Shown here piece by piece: positions 35,756 through 44,683 of a stretch of DNA of 64,000 bases. The stretch's first letter is position 1, and each line of letters starts with the position of its first letter. Source of the stretch: Gammaproteobacteria bacterium. GTDB lineage: Bacteria > Pseudomonadota > Gammaproteobacteria > Pseudomonadales > Pseudohongiellaceae. The translations under genes and the position numbers were made by a program. The stretch is taken from contig JAURCS010000002.1 of NCBI GenBank assembly GCA_030828385.1, positions 1-64,000 on the forward strand, read 5' to 3'. The notes under the pieces are model-generated. The model was not told the DNA's origin. It searched no databases and saw only the letters and a program-made list of their open reading frames with translations.

Positions 35756-35806
35756 TGTCTGCCAGGCGAGAGGCCTCTAATAGGAGGCACCAAAATTATT
35801 AACTAT

Positions 35807-36865
35807 TTATAACAGGCATTGATTGCCCAGATAACCACCGCCACCACAGTAGGTAAGGTCCTGCATCTGCATCAGAATGCCATCCGGATCAGTAAAATAG
35901 ACTTCAGGGGTTCCGCCTTCGACGCCACCCCGTTCTGGCATGCGCCGGCTTACATAATGCATCATTGGGCCAATCTGGCCATCACCACGCGCGCTTAATC
36001 CGTAGTCAGTTAATTTCTCGAGCATCTGTGCTTCATCAAAATCATGAATATTGAAACTGGCATGATGAATATTGGCAGGAGCCTGCCCCTGGCCTGGAAA
36101 TGGGCCTGCATACATAACAAATTGATAGCCATCACCAATACCGGTTACCGGCGAACCTGGTCCCTGGTAGGCCTGAACCTTGAGATCGAAAGCCTCCTGG
36201 TAGTATGTGTTTGCGCCAACGCCGTCGTTGACAAAGGCCGTGAAGTGATTGATTTCATTCAAGTCAAAAAGTCCGGAGGGTGCAGGCTCACCCGCTTCGC
36301 AAATATTCCCCAGCGGACCACTGCCGCCGCAATAGGAGTCATCTACCAGCTGCACAATGACACCATTGGCATCGGCAAAATGAAGTTCCGGTGTTCCCTG
36401 CCTGTCAGCAACCCACACACTCATGGCATTTTCAATGCCTGGTGTGGATACATCTGGCGCCTGTATCTCTGTAAAGCCTGCCGAAACAAGCGCTTCGTGT
36501 TGAGTAACAAGATCAAAATCATGGACGCTGTATCCCAGCTTGGTGATCGCCGGCATTTCGCCCTGCATGACCTGTCTGACCGCCATAAACTGATTGCTGT
36601 CTCCTACCTGAAGACAGGTGCGCCCAGCAAAGGCTGAAATTATATTCATACCCAGAAGTCCCTGATAAAAATCTATGCTGCGTCCAACATCAGTGACTTT
36701 TATCTCAAAACAATGAAGCTTATTGAACTTGATGCCTGTTGATGAGGTTTGCGCCAAAAGTCTGGAGAAAGGCGATGAACAAATTCCAGAGACAGCACCC
36801 AGGCGCAGAAAACCTCTTCGCCTGAGTCGGGGAAAAGCTGGAATTGAGCAGGATGTGTTTTTCAT
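35807..36865 (-). CDS. Tat-exported two-domain VOC (glyoxalase-fold) protein
   Basis: 352 residues from the ATG at 36865 (AGAGG upstream). Tat signal RRRGFLRLGA, cut near LLAQT. Two VOC domains follow: CFEIKVTDVGRSIDFYQGLL and ELHFADANGVIVQLVD in the first, HFTAFVNDGVGANTYYQEAF and EVYFTDPDGILMQMQD in the second. Each ends with the same tail, YCGGSGPLGNIC and YCGGGGYLGNQC, suggesting internal duplication. Tat export of a VOC protein suggests a metal cofactor loaded before export. Reaction unknown. Confidence 0.8.
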   Translation of the reverse strand: MKNTSCSIPAFPRLRRRGFLRLGAVSGICSSPFSRLLAQTSSTGIKFNKLHCFEIKVTDVGRSIDFYQGLLGMNIISAFAGRTCLQVGDSNQFMAVRQVMQGEMPAITKLGYSVHDFDLVTQHEALVSAGFTEIQAPDVSTPGIENAMSVWVADRQGTPELHFADANGVIVQLVDDSYCGGSGPLGNICEAGEPAPSGLFDLNEINHFTAFVNDGVGANTYYQEAFDLKVQAYQGPGSPVTGIGDGYQFVMYAGPFPGQGQAPANIHHASFNIHDFDEAQMLEKLTDYGLSARGDGQIGPMMHYVSRRMPERGGVEGGTPEVYFTDPDGILMQMQDLTYCGGGGYLGNQCLL

Positions 36866-36951
36866 TTTTATGCCTCTAAACAAATGTCTTTATTCGGTAA
36901 ATTATGCATGGAATGTAATCGTGGCGCTAATCCCTGATTACATTGATACAG

Positions 36952-36980
36952 TTGTATTTTATACTTTGTCCGGCTATAAC
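36952..36980 (+). promoter_or_regulatory. Probable sigma-70 promoter of the first triad
   Basis: TTGTAT (36952-36957), 17 bases, TATAAC (36975-36980), then 44 bases to the ATG of the ankyrin gene at 37025. The -10 is good, the -35 weak. Confidence 0.4.
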
Positions 36981-37024
36981 ACTTTAAAAATAATATAAAA
37001 ATACCCGGGGGCATACACTGATCA

Positions 37025-38578
37025 ATGTTCTATACCCAATCAATTAGACTGATTGTTTTATTTTTCTGTGCCACCTCAGCAGTCTTGGCTCAGGATGCAG
37101 GCAATTTAGCCGATGCAGCCATGAAAGGTGATGCGATCCTTGTCGGACAATTGCTGGATCAGGGAGCAAACCCCGATGAATCAGGTCAGTTCGGCACCTC
37201 GGCAATACACTGGTGCGTTGAAGCTGAAAATATTGACCTGTTGAGTAAATTGCTGGCTGCTGGAGCTAACCCGGATCTTGAAACCTCTTATGGGGTAAGG
37301 CCCCTGGTTCTGGCTGTAGAGAAAGGTAGTACTGCCATGGTGGAACTATTGCTTGATGCTGGCGCCGACCCTGAGACACTGGATAATGCCGGGCAAAGTG
37401 CATTGATGCTCGCCGCACAGTCAGGCGAACTGGCCAATGTCAGCGCCTTGATCGAATCGGGTGCCAGCATTGACAGAACTGACGAACATTTTGGCCAAAC
37501 GGCACTCATGTTTGCCGCCCGCGCCGGGCATATCAATAACGTAGATTACCTTTTGAATCAGGGCGCTGATCCAGATGCCAGAACCGATACAGGCGAAACC
37601 CCGAACTGGGTAGCTCCCAATTCTCAGCGTGGATTCGGGTTCGGCATTGGCATTATTCGCGGTGGGACTCCTGCCGATCGCGGAAGACGGGAGCCTGTGC
37701 CAGGAGGGATGACACCACTATTGTATGCGGCTCGTCATGGTTATACAGAAATTGTTGATCTTCTATTGCAGCAAGGAGCTGATATTCAACTATCAGAAGC
37801 CAATAATATCAGCCCCTTGTTAATGGCAGTCGAGAATAACCAGGTTGAAACCGCTACCTTGCTTATTGCACAGGGGGCTGATCTTGATCAACAGGACTGG
37901 TATGGCAGATCGCCTTTATGGGAAGCGATCAACGTCAGAAATCTTTATATTCACAATGACCTGTTTGATAACTTTGTAAACAATCGCAACGAACTGCTCG
38001 AGCTGATAAAACTGCTTGTTGAGAAAGGCGCGAATATCAATGTGCGAACCAGTGAATCCCCGCCAATACGTCACCATTTATTATCCATCACAGGTACGCT
38101 GGAATGGGTAGATTTTACCGGGCAGACGCCTTTTATTCGTGCAGCCAGGGCTGGCGATATGGCGGTTCTGGAATTGCTACTTCATCATGATGCAGATCCA
38201 CTCATAACCACCTATGCAGGAACTAATGCCTTGATGGCAGCCGCTGGCATCAACTGGGTGGTTTCCCAGACCTGGACAGAGTCATCAGAGAATTTGCTGG
38301 CAGCGGTAAAATTATGTTTTGAACTGGGTATGGATGTTAATCATGTGAATTCAATGGGGCTGGCGGCAATCCATGGGGCGGCCAACCGGGGCTCCAATGA
38401 AATTATTGAATTTCTGGTTGAGAACGGCGCAAGGCTCGATATCATGGACAATGAAGGCAGAACCCCTCTCGACTGGGCCAAGGGTGTATTTTTAGCCACC
38501 CACCCGGCAGAAGAAAAGCCCGAATCAATGGCACTCATTACGCAACTGCTTGAAGAAAGAAATATGCCGGTTAAATAA
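37025..38578 (+). CDS. Secreted ankyrin-repeat protein, triad A
   Basis: 517 residues with a Sec signal peptide (ending AVLAQDAG). Nearly all the rest is ankyrin repeats, with consensus pieces such as GQSALMLAAQSGELANVSAL, GQTALMFAARAGHINNVDYL, TPLLYAARHGYTEIVDLLLQ and LAAIHGAANRGSNEIIEFLV. Roughly ten or more repeats are visible. A short Gly/Arg-rich insert (FGFGIGIIRGGTPADRGRRE) interrupts the array near the middle. Its stop TAA touches the ATG of the diheme protein. A scaffold binding the other two triad proteins in the periplasm is a reasonable inference. Confidence 0.9.
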   Translation: MFYTQSIRLIVLFFCATSAVLAQDAGNLADAAMKGDAILVGQLLDQGANPDESGQFGTSAIHWCVEAENIDLLSKLLAAGANPDLETSYGVRPLVLAVEKGSTAMVELLLDAGADPETLDNAGQSALMLAAQSGELANVSALIESGASIDRTDEHFGQTALMFAARAGHINNVDYLLNQGADPDARTDTGETPNWVAPNSQRGFGFGIGIIRGGTPADRGRREPVPGGMTPLLYAARHGYTEIVDLLLQQGADIQLSEANNISPLLMAVENNQVETATLLIAQGADLDQQDWYGRSPLWEAINVRNLYIHNDLFDNFVNNRNELLELIKLLVEKGANINVRTSESPPIRHHLLSITGTLEWVDFTGQTPFIRAARAGDMAVLELLLHHDADPLITTYAGTNALMAAAGINWVVSQTWTESSENLLAAVKLCFELGMDVNHVNSMGLAAIHGAANRGSNEIIEFLVENGARLDIMDNEGRTPLDWAKGVFLATHPAEEKPESMALITQLLEERNMPVK

Positions 38579-40864
38579 ATGCTGATACCAGGAAAAAATC
38601 CATTAATCGCTTTTGTATTGACGAGCTCTTTGTTGTCACTACCGGCATTGTCTGTGTTGGCACAGGATGTGCGGGATTTTATCGATGAGTATTGCGTCAA
38701 ATGCCACAATTTTGAAGATTGGGCCGGCAGCCTTGATATGGGCGCTCTGGATTTTGAGCATGTAGAAAATGATGCCCAAATCTGGGAGTTAATGATTAGA
38801 AAAGTCCGCATCGGCATGATGCCACCGGTAGGTGAAGAACGCCCCGACAATACCATGATGCAGAATTTTGCCAGAACCATTGCCTCTCAACTCGACAGCA
38901 CTATTGAATCAATTCCAGCATCGCCAGGTGTACACAGATTAAATCGGGTGGAATATGGCAATGTCATCAGGGATCTGTTTGCGCTTGATATTGATGTGTC
39001 CACCTTACTGCCAAGGGATAATTCTAGTGAAGGCTTTGATAACATAGCTGCCTCGCTGGGCTTTTCCCCGGCGCTGATTCAGGCCTATACATCGGCCGCC
39101 ATGAAAATAAGCCGCTGGTCAGTGGGTGACATCACTACGTCGGAAGTCTCAACAGCTTACCTGCCGCCGCCAGATTATATGCAGGACCGACATATTGACG
39201 GCATGCCTCTTGGCACCCGGGGCGGCATAAAAATAACCCATAACTTTCCTCTTGATGCGCAGTACGATATCAATGTCGGCGCCAGACTATTCAGTTTTAA
39301 CAGTGGCAGTGGCAGGCAATTATCCTCGACGCTGGATTTTACCATCGACGGGCAAGCAGTAGAGCTGACCAATAACAGCATCAGCAGGATTCCATTAACA
39401 GCTGGGCCCCATACCATCACTGCCGCCATTATTGATAATCGAAAATCTACCGGCGTTAACAATATTTACAAGGAATCCAGTATTGAAGGTAATGTAAACC
39501 GAATCGAGATAACCGGTCCCTTTAATGCCAGCGGTACTGGCACCACCCCGAGCCGGGAAAAAATATTTACCTGTTACCCGGCCACCAATGATGACGAAGT
39601 TTCATGTGCAAAAACCATAGTACAAAACCTTGCCAGCAAGGCTTTTCGCCAACCCGCGACAGAAAACCAGGTTGAATCCATCATGGTCTTTTACCAGAAC
39701 GGTTATGAAGAAGGTGGTTTTGAAAGCGGAATCCAGCAGGCCATCTCTCGTATATTGGTTGACCCGCAGTTTCTTGTCCGCTTTGAAGAAGAGCCGCAAG
39801 ATTTGCTTCCCGGTGAAAGATACCCGGTCAGCGATCTTGAACTGGCCTCAAGGTTATCGTTTTTTCTCTGGAGCAGTATTCCAGATGAGGAATTGATAGA
39901 ACTGGCGCTTGCTGAACGTTTGCATGAACCCGATATCCTCAAGGCCCAGGTCAACCGAATGCTTGCCAATGACAAGTCCGGTGCGCTGGTGGAAAACTTC
40001 GCCGGGCAATGGCTTTTTCTGCGTGACATGGAAAGTGTTACGCCGGAAGAAGGAAAGTTTAATGACAATTTGCGTATGGCTTTTATCAGGGAAACCCAGT
40101 TGTTGGTGGCAAGCATCATAGAGGGAGACTTACCGGTCACGGAGTTTCTCGATGCGCAATATACCTATCTCAACTCTCGCCTTGCCGAGCATTACGGTAT
40201 TCCCGGCGTCAAAGGCTCTGCTTTCAGAAAAGTCAGCTTGCCGGCAGACAGCCCCAGAAGAGGGTTGCTTGGCCATGGCAGTATTCTGACGGTGACCTCA
40301 ACGGCCAGCCGTACATCACCGGTCATTCGAGGCAGCTGGATTCTGGAAAACCTGCTCAGTGCCCCCGTACCAGCCCCTCCTCCCGGCGTAGAAACCAATC
40401 TTGATGGTGATGGCTCATCTGTAATTACCACTTCGGTCAGGGAAAGGCTAGAGCAGCACCGCCAGGATCCGGTGTGCAGTTCCTGTCACAGTGTTATTGA
40501 TCCTGTTGGCTTTGCTCTGGAGAATTTTGACCTGGTAGGCGCCTGGCGCGAATATGATGGTGATTCAAAAGTAAATCCCTCTGGCACACTGCTGGATGGC
40601 ACCGAGCTGAATGGACCTTCGGATCTTAGAAATTCCCTGATGAGCTATTCAGAATTATTTGTTGAAACCTTAACCGAAAAATTAATGACCTATGCCCTGG
40701 GACGTGAACTTGAGTACTTTGACATGCCGACTATGCGTTCAATAGTCAGGGAGGCAGAAAAAGAGGATTACAGATTCGCCTCCATTATCAAGGGTATCGT
40801 GACAAGTGACCAGTTCCTGTACAGGGTAAAATCAGATGGCGCGCACATCGCAGGTAGTCAGTAG
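38579..40864 (+). CDS. Diheme DUF1587/1595/1592/1588/1585 protein, triad A
   Basis: 761 residues, signal peptide ending SVLAQ. An N-terminal heme motif CVKCH (39-43) is followed by DUF1587 (HRLNRVEYGNVIRDLFALDI from 119), a carbohydrate-binding-like middle, DUF1595 (SCAKTIVQNLASKAFRQPA), DUF1592 (LASRLSFFLWSSIPDEELIE), DUF1588 (LGHGSILTVTSTASRTSPVI) and DUF1585. A second heme motif CSSCH (633-637) precedes IDPVGFALENFD. Family known from planctomycetes, myxobacteria and some proteobacteria, function not established. Probably a periplasmic redox protein. Confidence 0.88.
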   Translation: MLIPGKNPLIAFVLTSSLLSLPALSVLAQDVRDFIDEYCVKCHNFEDWAGSLDMGALDFEHVENDAQIWELMIRKVRIGMMPPVGEERPDNTMMQNFARTIASQLDSTIESIPASPGVHRLNRVEYGNVIRDLFALDIDVSTLLPRDNSSEGFDNIAASLGFSPALIQAYTSAAMKISRWSVGDITTSEVSTAYLPPPDYMQDRHIDGMPLGTRGGIKITHNFPLDAQYDINVGARLFSFNSGSGRQLSSTLDFTIDGQAVELTNNSISRIPLTAGPHTITAAIIDNRKSTGVNNIYKESSIEGNVNRIEITGPFNASGTGTTPSREKIFTCYPATNDDEVSCAKTIVQNLASKAFRQPATENQVESIMVFYQNGYEEGGFESGIQQAISRILVDPQFLVRFEEEPQDLLPGERYPVSDLELASRLSFFLWSSIPDEELIELALAERLHEPDILKAQVNRMLANDKSGALVENFAGQWLFLRDMESVTPEEGKFNDNLRMAFIRETQLLVASIIEGDLPVTEFLDAQYTYLNSRLAEHYGIPGVKGSAFRKVSLPADSPRRGLLGHGSILTVTSTASRTSPVIRGSWILENLLSAPVPAPPPGVETNLDGDGSSVITTSVRERLEQHRQDPVCSSCHSVIDPVGFALENFDLVGAWREYDGDSKVNPSGTLLDGTELNGPSDLRNSLMSYSELFVETLTEKLMTYALGRELEYFDMPTMRSIVREAEKEDYRFASIIKGIVTSDQFLYRVKSDGAHIAGSQ

Positions 40865-40898
40865 CCAACTGGAATAGATTCGTTGCCGGAGGCATAAG

Positions 40899-42224
40899 AT
40901 GGCCAATTTTATCAGTAAAAAACATCTGTCACGCAGAACCCTGCTCAGAGGCGCAGGTTCCATGTTGGCGTTGCCATTACTGGAATCGATGATTCCCGCC
41001 GGCACACTTAAAGCACAGGAAAGTATGTCAAAAACCCGTTTCGGGGCAATTTATTTTCCTCATGGCGCCACCATGTCAAAGTGGACTCCGCGTAATGAAG
41101 GAAAGAATTTTGAGTTTTCTGAAATTCTCAAGCCTCTGGAGTCGTTCAGGGATCAGGTCAACGTAGTAAGTAATCTGACACTGCCGCTGGCCTATGGACC
41201 CGGTGGCGCGACAGCCAATCACAATAGATCGGCAGCCAGCTTTCTCAGTGGCGCAAAACCCCTGCGTGGGGCAACTCCCGAACTTGGCGTGACCATTGAT
41301 CAGATCATTGCCAGGGAATTGAACCGGGATACCCCTTTGCCCTCCCTTGAACTCACCATAGAGGAAGCCACCATTAGCTGTGGCGAAGGCTTGAGTTGCG
41401 CTTATCGAAATACCATTTCCTGGCAGTCTCCACTTTCGCCACTGCCTATGCAGAACAACCCGCAGGTAGTCTTTGAACAATTATTTGGGGACGGCGCCAC
41501 ACCCGCGCAACGGGAAGCCAGAAGAAAACAGTCGCTGAGTCTGCTTGATGCTGTTTCCGAACAATTATCCTCTTTGGACAAGACACTGCCGGCCAGTGAC
41601 AAAGTGAGACTGGAGCAATACCTGACTGATATCCGGGAAATTGAGAGACGAATTGTTCAGGCGGGCGAAAAGGTGTCGGACGATGTTGCCGTTCCAGACA
41701 AACCCAATGGCATACCTGCAGATGTGGAGGAGCATATTAAACTGATGTATGACCTGCAGGTACTGGCCTGGCAGACAGAGATCTCCAGGGTATCAACCTT
41801 TCTTATGGCCAAGGAACTAAGCGGCGCCATCTATCCCGCCAGTGGCGTAAGGGATGGATTTCATACCCTTTCCCATCATTCCAACAATGAAGACAACAAG
41901 GCCAGGTTTGCCCTGTTGAATCGCTATCATGTCAGTCTGCTGGGTTATTTTCTGGATAAGCTCAAGTCTACGCCAGATGGAAACGGTAACCTGCTTGATC
42001 ACTCCATGATTCTCTATGGTAGCGGTATGAGTGATGGAAACTCCCACAACCATGATCCCCTGCCTGTCATTTTGGCGGGCGGTGCCTCCGGAAGGCTGGA
42101 GGGAAACCGCCATATAGTGATGTCTGAAAAAACCCAAATGTCCAACTTGCTTCTGGCAATGCTTTACAAACTGGATATCGAGCAGGACAGCTTTGGCGAC
42201 AGTAACGGCACCGTAATGATTTAA
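40899..42224 (+). CDS. Tat-exported DUF1552 protein, triad A
   Basis: 441 residues, GGAGG upstream of ATG. Tat leader FISKKHLSRRTLLRGAG, cut near LKAQE. DUF1552 landmarks: RFGAIYFPHGATMSKWTP, SFLSGAKPLRG, a Cys pair in ISCGEGLSCAYRNTISW, MAKELSGAIYP, LLDHSMILYGSGMSDGNSHN and GGASGRLEGNRH. The family is always found near DUF1592 proteins in my knowledge, and its activity is not established. It lies 34 bases after the diheme gene and is followed by a hairpin terminator. Confidence 0.88.
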   Translation: MANFISKKHLSRRTLLRGAGSMLALPLLESMIPAGTLKAQESMSKTRFGAIYFPHGATMSKWTPRNEGKNFEFSEILKPLESFRDQVNVVSNLTLPLAYGPGGATANHNRSAASFLSGAKPLRGATPELGVTIDQIIARELNRDTPLPSLELTIEEATISCGEGLSCAYRNTISWQSPLSPLPMQNNPQVVFEQLFGDGATPAQREARRKQSLSLLDAVSEQLSSLDKTLPASDKVRLEQYLTDIREIERRIVQAGEKVSDDVAVPDKPNGIPADVEEHIKLMYDLQVLAWQTEISRVSTFLMAKELSGAIYPASGVRDGFHTLSHHSNNEDNKARFALLNRYHVSLLGYFLDKLKSTPDGNGNLLDHSMILYGSGMSDGNSHNHDPLPVILAGGASGRLEGNRHIVMSEKTQMSNLLLAMLYKLDIEQDSFGDSNGTVMI

Positions 42225-42225
42225 A

Positions 42226-42262
42226 GGGGACGGAGGGATTTATTTTAATCTCTCCGCCCCCG
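42226..42262. terminator. Hairpin between converging genes, REP-like
   Basis: GGGGACGGAGGGATT pairs imperfectly with AATCTCTCCGCCCCC around an AT loop, directly after the DUF1552 stop, followed by an AT-rich tail. Close in sequence to the hairpin at 29617. It lies between converging genes (stops at 42224 and 42275). Confidence 0.65.
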
Positions 42263-42274
42263 TTTATTCTTTTA

Positions 42275-44500
42275 TTAATTTTCAGCCGCTTCTTCGTGAA
42301 TATCCTCTGACTCTTCCTCTTCATCATCATCGCTGGGCGCTGGCCTGAAGCCGAACGCCGGTGGCGGGTTATCCCTGACATCAATCGCCCTGGTAATAAT
42401 GTATTCACGAATGGCAAGCGAGTCTTCCGCACTCAGGGTGTCTGAATAATTAGCCATGCCGCGCTGCAACCTGGCTCCCTGTAGTACCACAGTATCCCAG
42501 CCTTCCTGGGAATGCAGGAACGGCGTGCGGGTCAGGTTGGGAAAACTGGAGCGCATCTGCACCCCCTCATTACCATGACAGACCGAACAGTTCTGTGCAT
42601 AAAGGGATTCACCGCGCGCGATGACTGCTGCAGTGGCAGTTGACTCCGGAGGGCTCAGTTCACGGGGGGTGTAGCTCATTGCCTGTGGCAATTGCCCATC
42701 ACCGCCTACCTTGAACACCAGCATGCGCGCATAAGTAGGCGCAAAATAGTCCTGACCACCGGAACCGCCGACACTGGCAGCGATATATTGCTCACCATCA
42801 AGCTCGTAAGTGATGGGCGCCGCATACACGGCAGACTGGGCATCGAAATTCCAGAGTTGCTCACCAGTCGTGGCATTCCAGGCACTCAGCTGATTGCCAT
42901 TGCTGTTGCCCATGAACACCAGATTGCCAGCCGTGGCCAGTGCGCCACCAGTCCAGCGTGGACCGCGCTCGGATTCCCAGACCACTTCACGGGTGACCGG
43001 GTTCCAGGCCTGTAACCAGCCGTCATTGGATTGTCTGTTGTGTGGCTTCAGCGTGTCACGATCAATCTGTCCACCAAAGGCAATCAATGGTGGCGGCCCT
43101 TCCTCGGGCATCTGTTGTGGCGCCATGGCCGAAAAGTTTTCCCAGGTGGGAATATAGATGAGACCTGTCAGTGGGCTGAAGGCATTGGGATGCCAGGTAT
43201 GCCCACCAGGGGCGCCCGGGCCGATATTGAAAGGCTCATCTGTGTAACGGGCACCATCTGCTTCAATTGGTCGTCCACTATCTTCATCAATACCGATAGC
43301 CCAGGTGACACTGGTGAAGGCATCACCGCTGATCAGCTCGCCGGTGATCGCGTCCAGCACATAGATAAAACCGTTCTTGGAAGGGTGGATCAATACATGT
43401 CGGGTTACGCCATCAATCTCCAGATCAGCCGTCATCATCGGGCTGGTGGCATCATAATCCCAGGAGTCGCCCGGCGTTTCCTGGTAGTGCCAGACATACT
43501 CACCGGTATCGGGATCAACCGCAACTACGGAGGCGACAAAGAGATTATCACCATCGTCCGGATCACGCATGGCGCGATTCCACGGTGTTCCATTACCGGT
43601 TCCAAAATAGAGCAGGCCGGTTTCGGGATCGTAAATCGCACCATCCCAAACGGTGCCGCCACCGCCCTGCTCCCAGTAAGGAATATCATCCGGCCAGGTA
43701 GCCTCAGCCACTTCCAGATGGGGCGCTTCAAAACCCATTTCCGGGTTTCCGGGTACAGTCCAGAAACGCCAGTCTTCCTCACCTGTCTGCGCATCGAAAG
43801 CAGCTATCCAGCCACGGGCGCCAAATTCACCACCGGAGCCGCCAATGAAGACCTTGCCATTGGCGATACGCGGCGCCATGGTAATTGAATAGCGTCCGGC
43901 CATCTCACCCAGCAAACTTTCCGGCACAGTGTTGGCATCCCAGACCAGCTCCCCGGTTGCTGCATCAAGAGCAACCAGGTGGGCGTCCAGCATACCCATG
44001 TAAATTTTGCCATCGAAAGCGGCTATCCCCCTGTTAACCAGACCCAGATTGGGATTGGGTTCCAGCACCGGGGTATAGGTCCATACCCGGTCGCCAGTGC
44101 GGGCATCAAAGGCATGCACCACATTACGTGCCGTGGACACATAAATTACCCCATCCACGTAAATGGGGGAGCCGTGCTGATTCTGGTTGGTGTCATAGTC
44201 CGCATACCAGGCCAGCCCCAAGTCTGCCACGTTATTTTCATTGATGGCGGCCAGGGGACTGAAACGCTGCTCGTTATAGCTGCCACCATAATGGGGCCAC
44301 TGGGAAGTATCAGCAGTTCCCAGAAGCTGGCGCTCCTGATCCACCGCAGCGGCAAGCGGCATTGACTGCGACTCTACAGTCCCCGCTTCATTGGCAGATG
44401 CCATGGTTTGAGCCGCAAGTTGCTCTTCCTGCTGACCGCAGGCCGTGAGTAAAAGGATAGTCGTGAATAATAGAGTCAAAACCCGGTAATTGTGTGGCAC
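42275..44500 (-). CDS. PQQ-dependent quinohemoprotein alcohol dehydrogenase (lipoprotein)
   Basis: 741 residues from a GTG at 44500. Lipobox LLLTACG (Cys21). Eight-bladed propeller repeats such as LDAATGELVWDAN and WNPVTREVVWESERGPRW. PQQ/metal residues: E225 in GGEFGARG, N303 in GTGNGTPWN, catalytic D348 in DSWDYD. The residue two past that Asp is also Asp (D350), a feature linked to lanthanide-using enzymes. The vicinal Cys-Cys pair was not found. C-terminal cytochrome domain has CSVCH at 638-642 and a Met in RGMANYSD. The tail is strikingly acidic (DDDEEEESEDIHEE). Likely oxidises an alcohol or aldehyde in the periplasm. Confidence 0.88.
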   Translation of the reverse strand: MPHNYRVLTLLFTTILLLTACGQQEEQLAAQTMASANEAGTVESQSMPLAAAVDQERQLLGTADTSQWPHYGGSYNEQRFSPLAAINENNVADLGLAWYADYDTNQNQHGSPIYVDGVIYVSTARNVVHAFDARTGDRVWTYTPVLEPNPNLGLVNRGIAAFDGKIYMGMLDAHLVALDAATGELVWDANTVPESLLGEMAGRYSITMAPRIANGKVFIGGSGGEFGARGWIAAFDAQTGEEDWRFWTVPGNPEMGFEAPHLEVAEATWPDDIPYWEQGGGGTVWDGAIYDPETGLLYFGTGNGTPWNRAMRDPDDGDNLFVASVVAVDPDTGEYVWHYQETPGDSWDYDATSPMMTADLEIDGVTRHVLIHPSKNGFIYVLDAITGELISGDAFTSVTWAIGIDEDSGRPIEADGARYTDEPFNIGPGAPGGHTWHPNAFSPLTGLIYIPTWENFSAMAPQQMPEEGPPPLIAFGGQIDRDTLKPHNRQSNDGWLQAWNPVTREVVWESERGPRWTGGALATAGNLVFMGNSNGNQLSAWNATTGEQLWNFDAQSAVYAAPITYELDGEQYIAASVGGSGGQDYFAPTYARMLVFKVGGDGQLPQAMSYTPRELSPPESTATAAVIARGESLYAQNCSVCHGNEGVQMRSSFPNLTRTPFLHSQEGWDTVVLQGARLQRGMANYSDTLSAEDSLAIREYIITRAIDVRDNPPPAFGFRPAPSDDDEEEESEDIHEEAAEN

Positions 44501-44598
44501 GCGGACGCCCCCTATAAAAAACCAAAATTAGAGCAAAGAATATATAGGCTGACCGGTGCCGTCCAGTGTGATTACTGATACTACATATGAAGGAATAC

Positions 44599-44640
44599 GC
44601 AGGGAGGTAAACTAAATTCTTCCCTCTTCTTTTTTTTCTG
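44599..44640. repeat. REP-like hairpin variant
   Basis: AGGGAGG and CTTCCCT flank an AT-rich loop with a T run after it. It lies between two minus-strand genes where the T run would point the wrong way for a terminator, so it looks like a relative of the 29617 and 42226 hairpins. Confidence 0.4.
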
Positions 44641-44683
44641 CACCAAAACAGCACCTTTTTTTAGCCTGTTAATTTCCTTTCTA

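Noticed and set aside
37025-38578. Host-directed ankyrin effector
   Set aside because: It has a Sec signal and is tightly coupled to periplasmic heme and Tat genes; no secretion-system genes are nearby.
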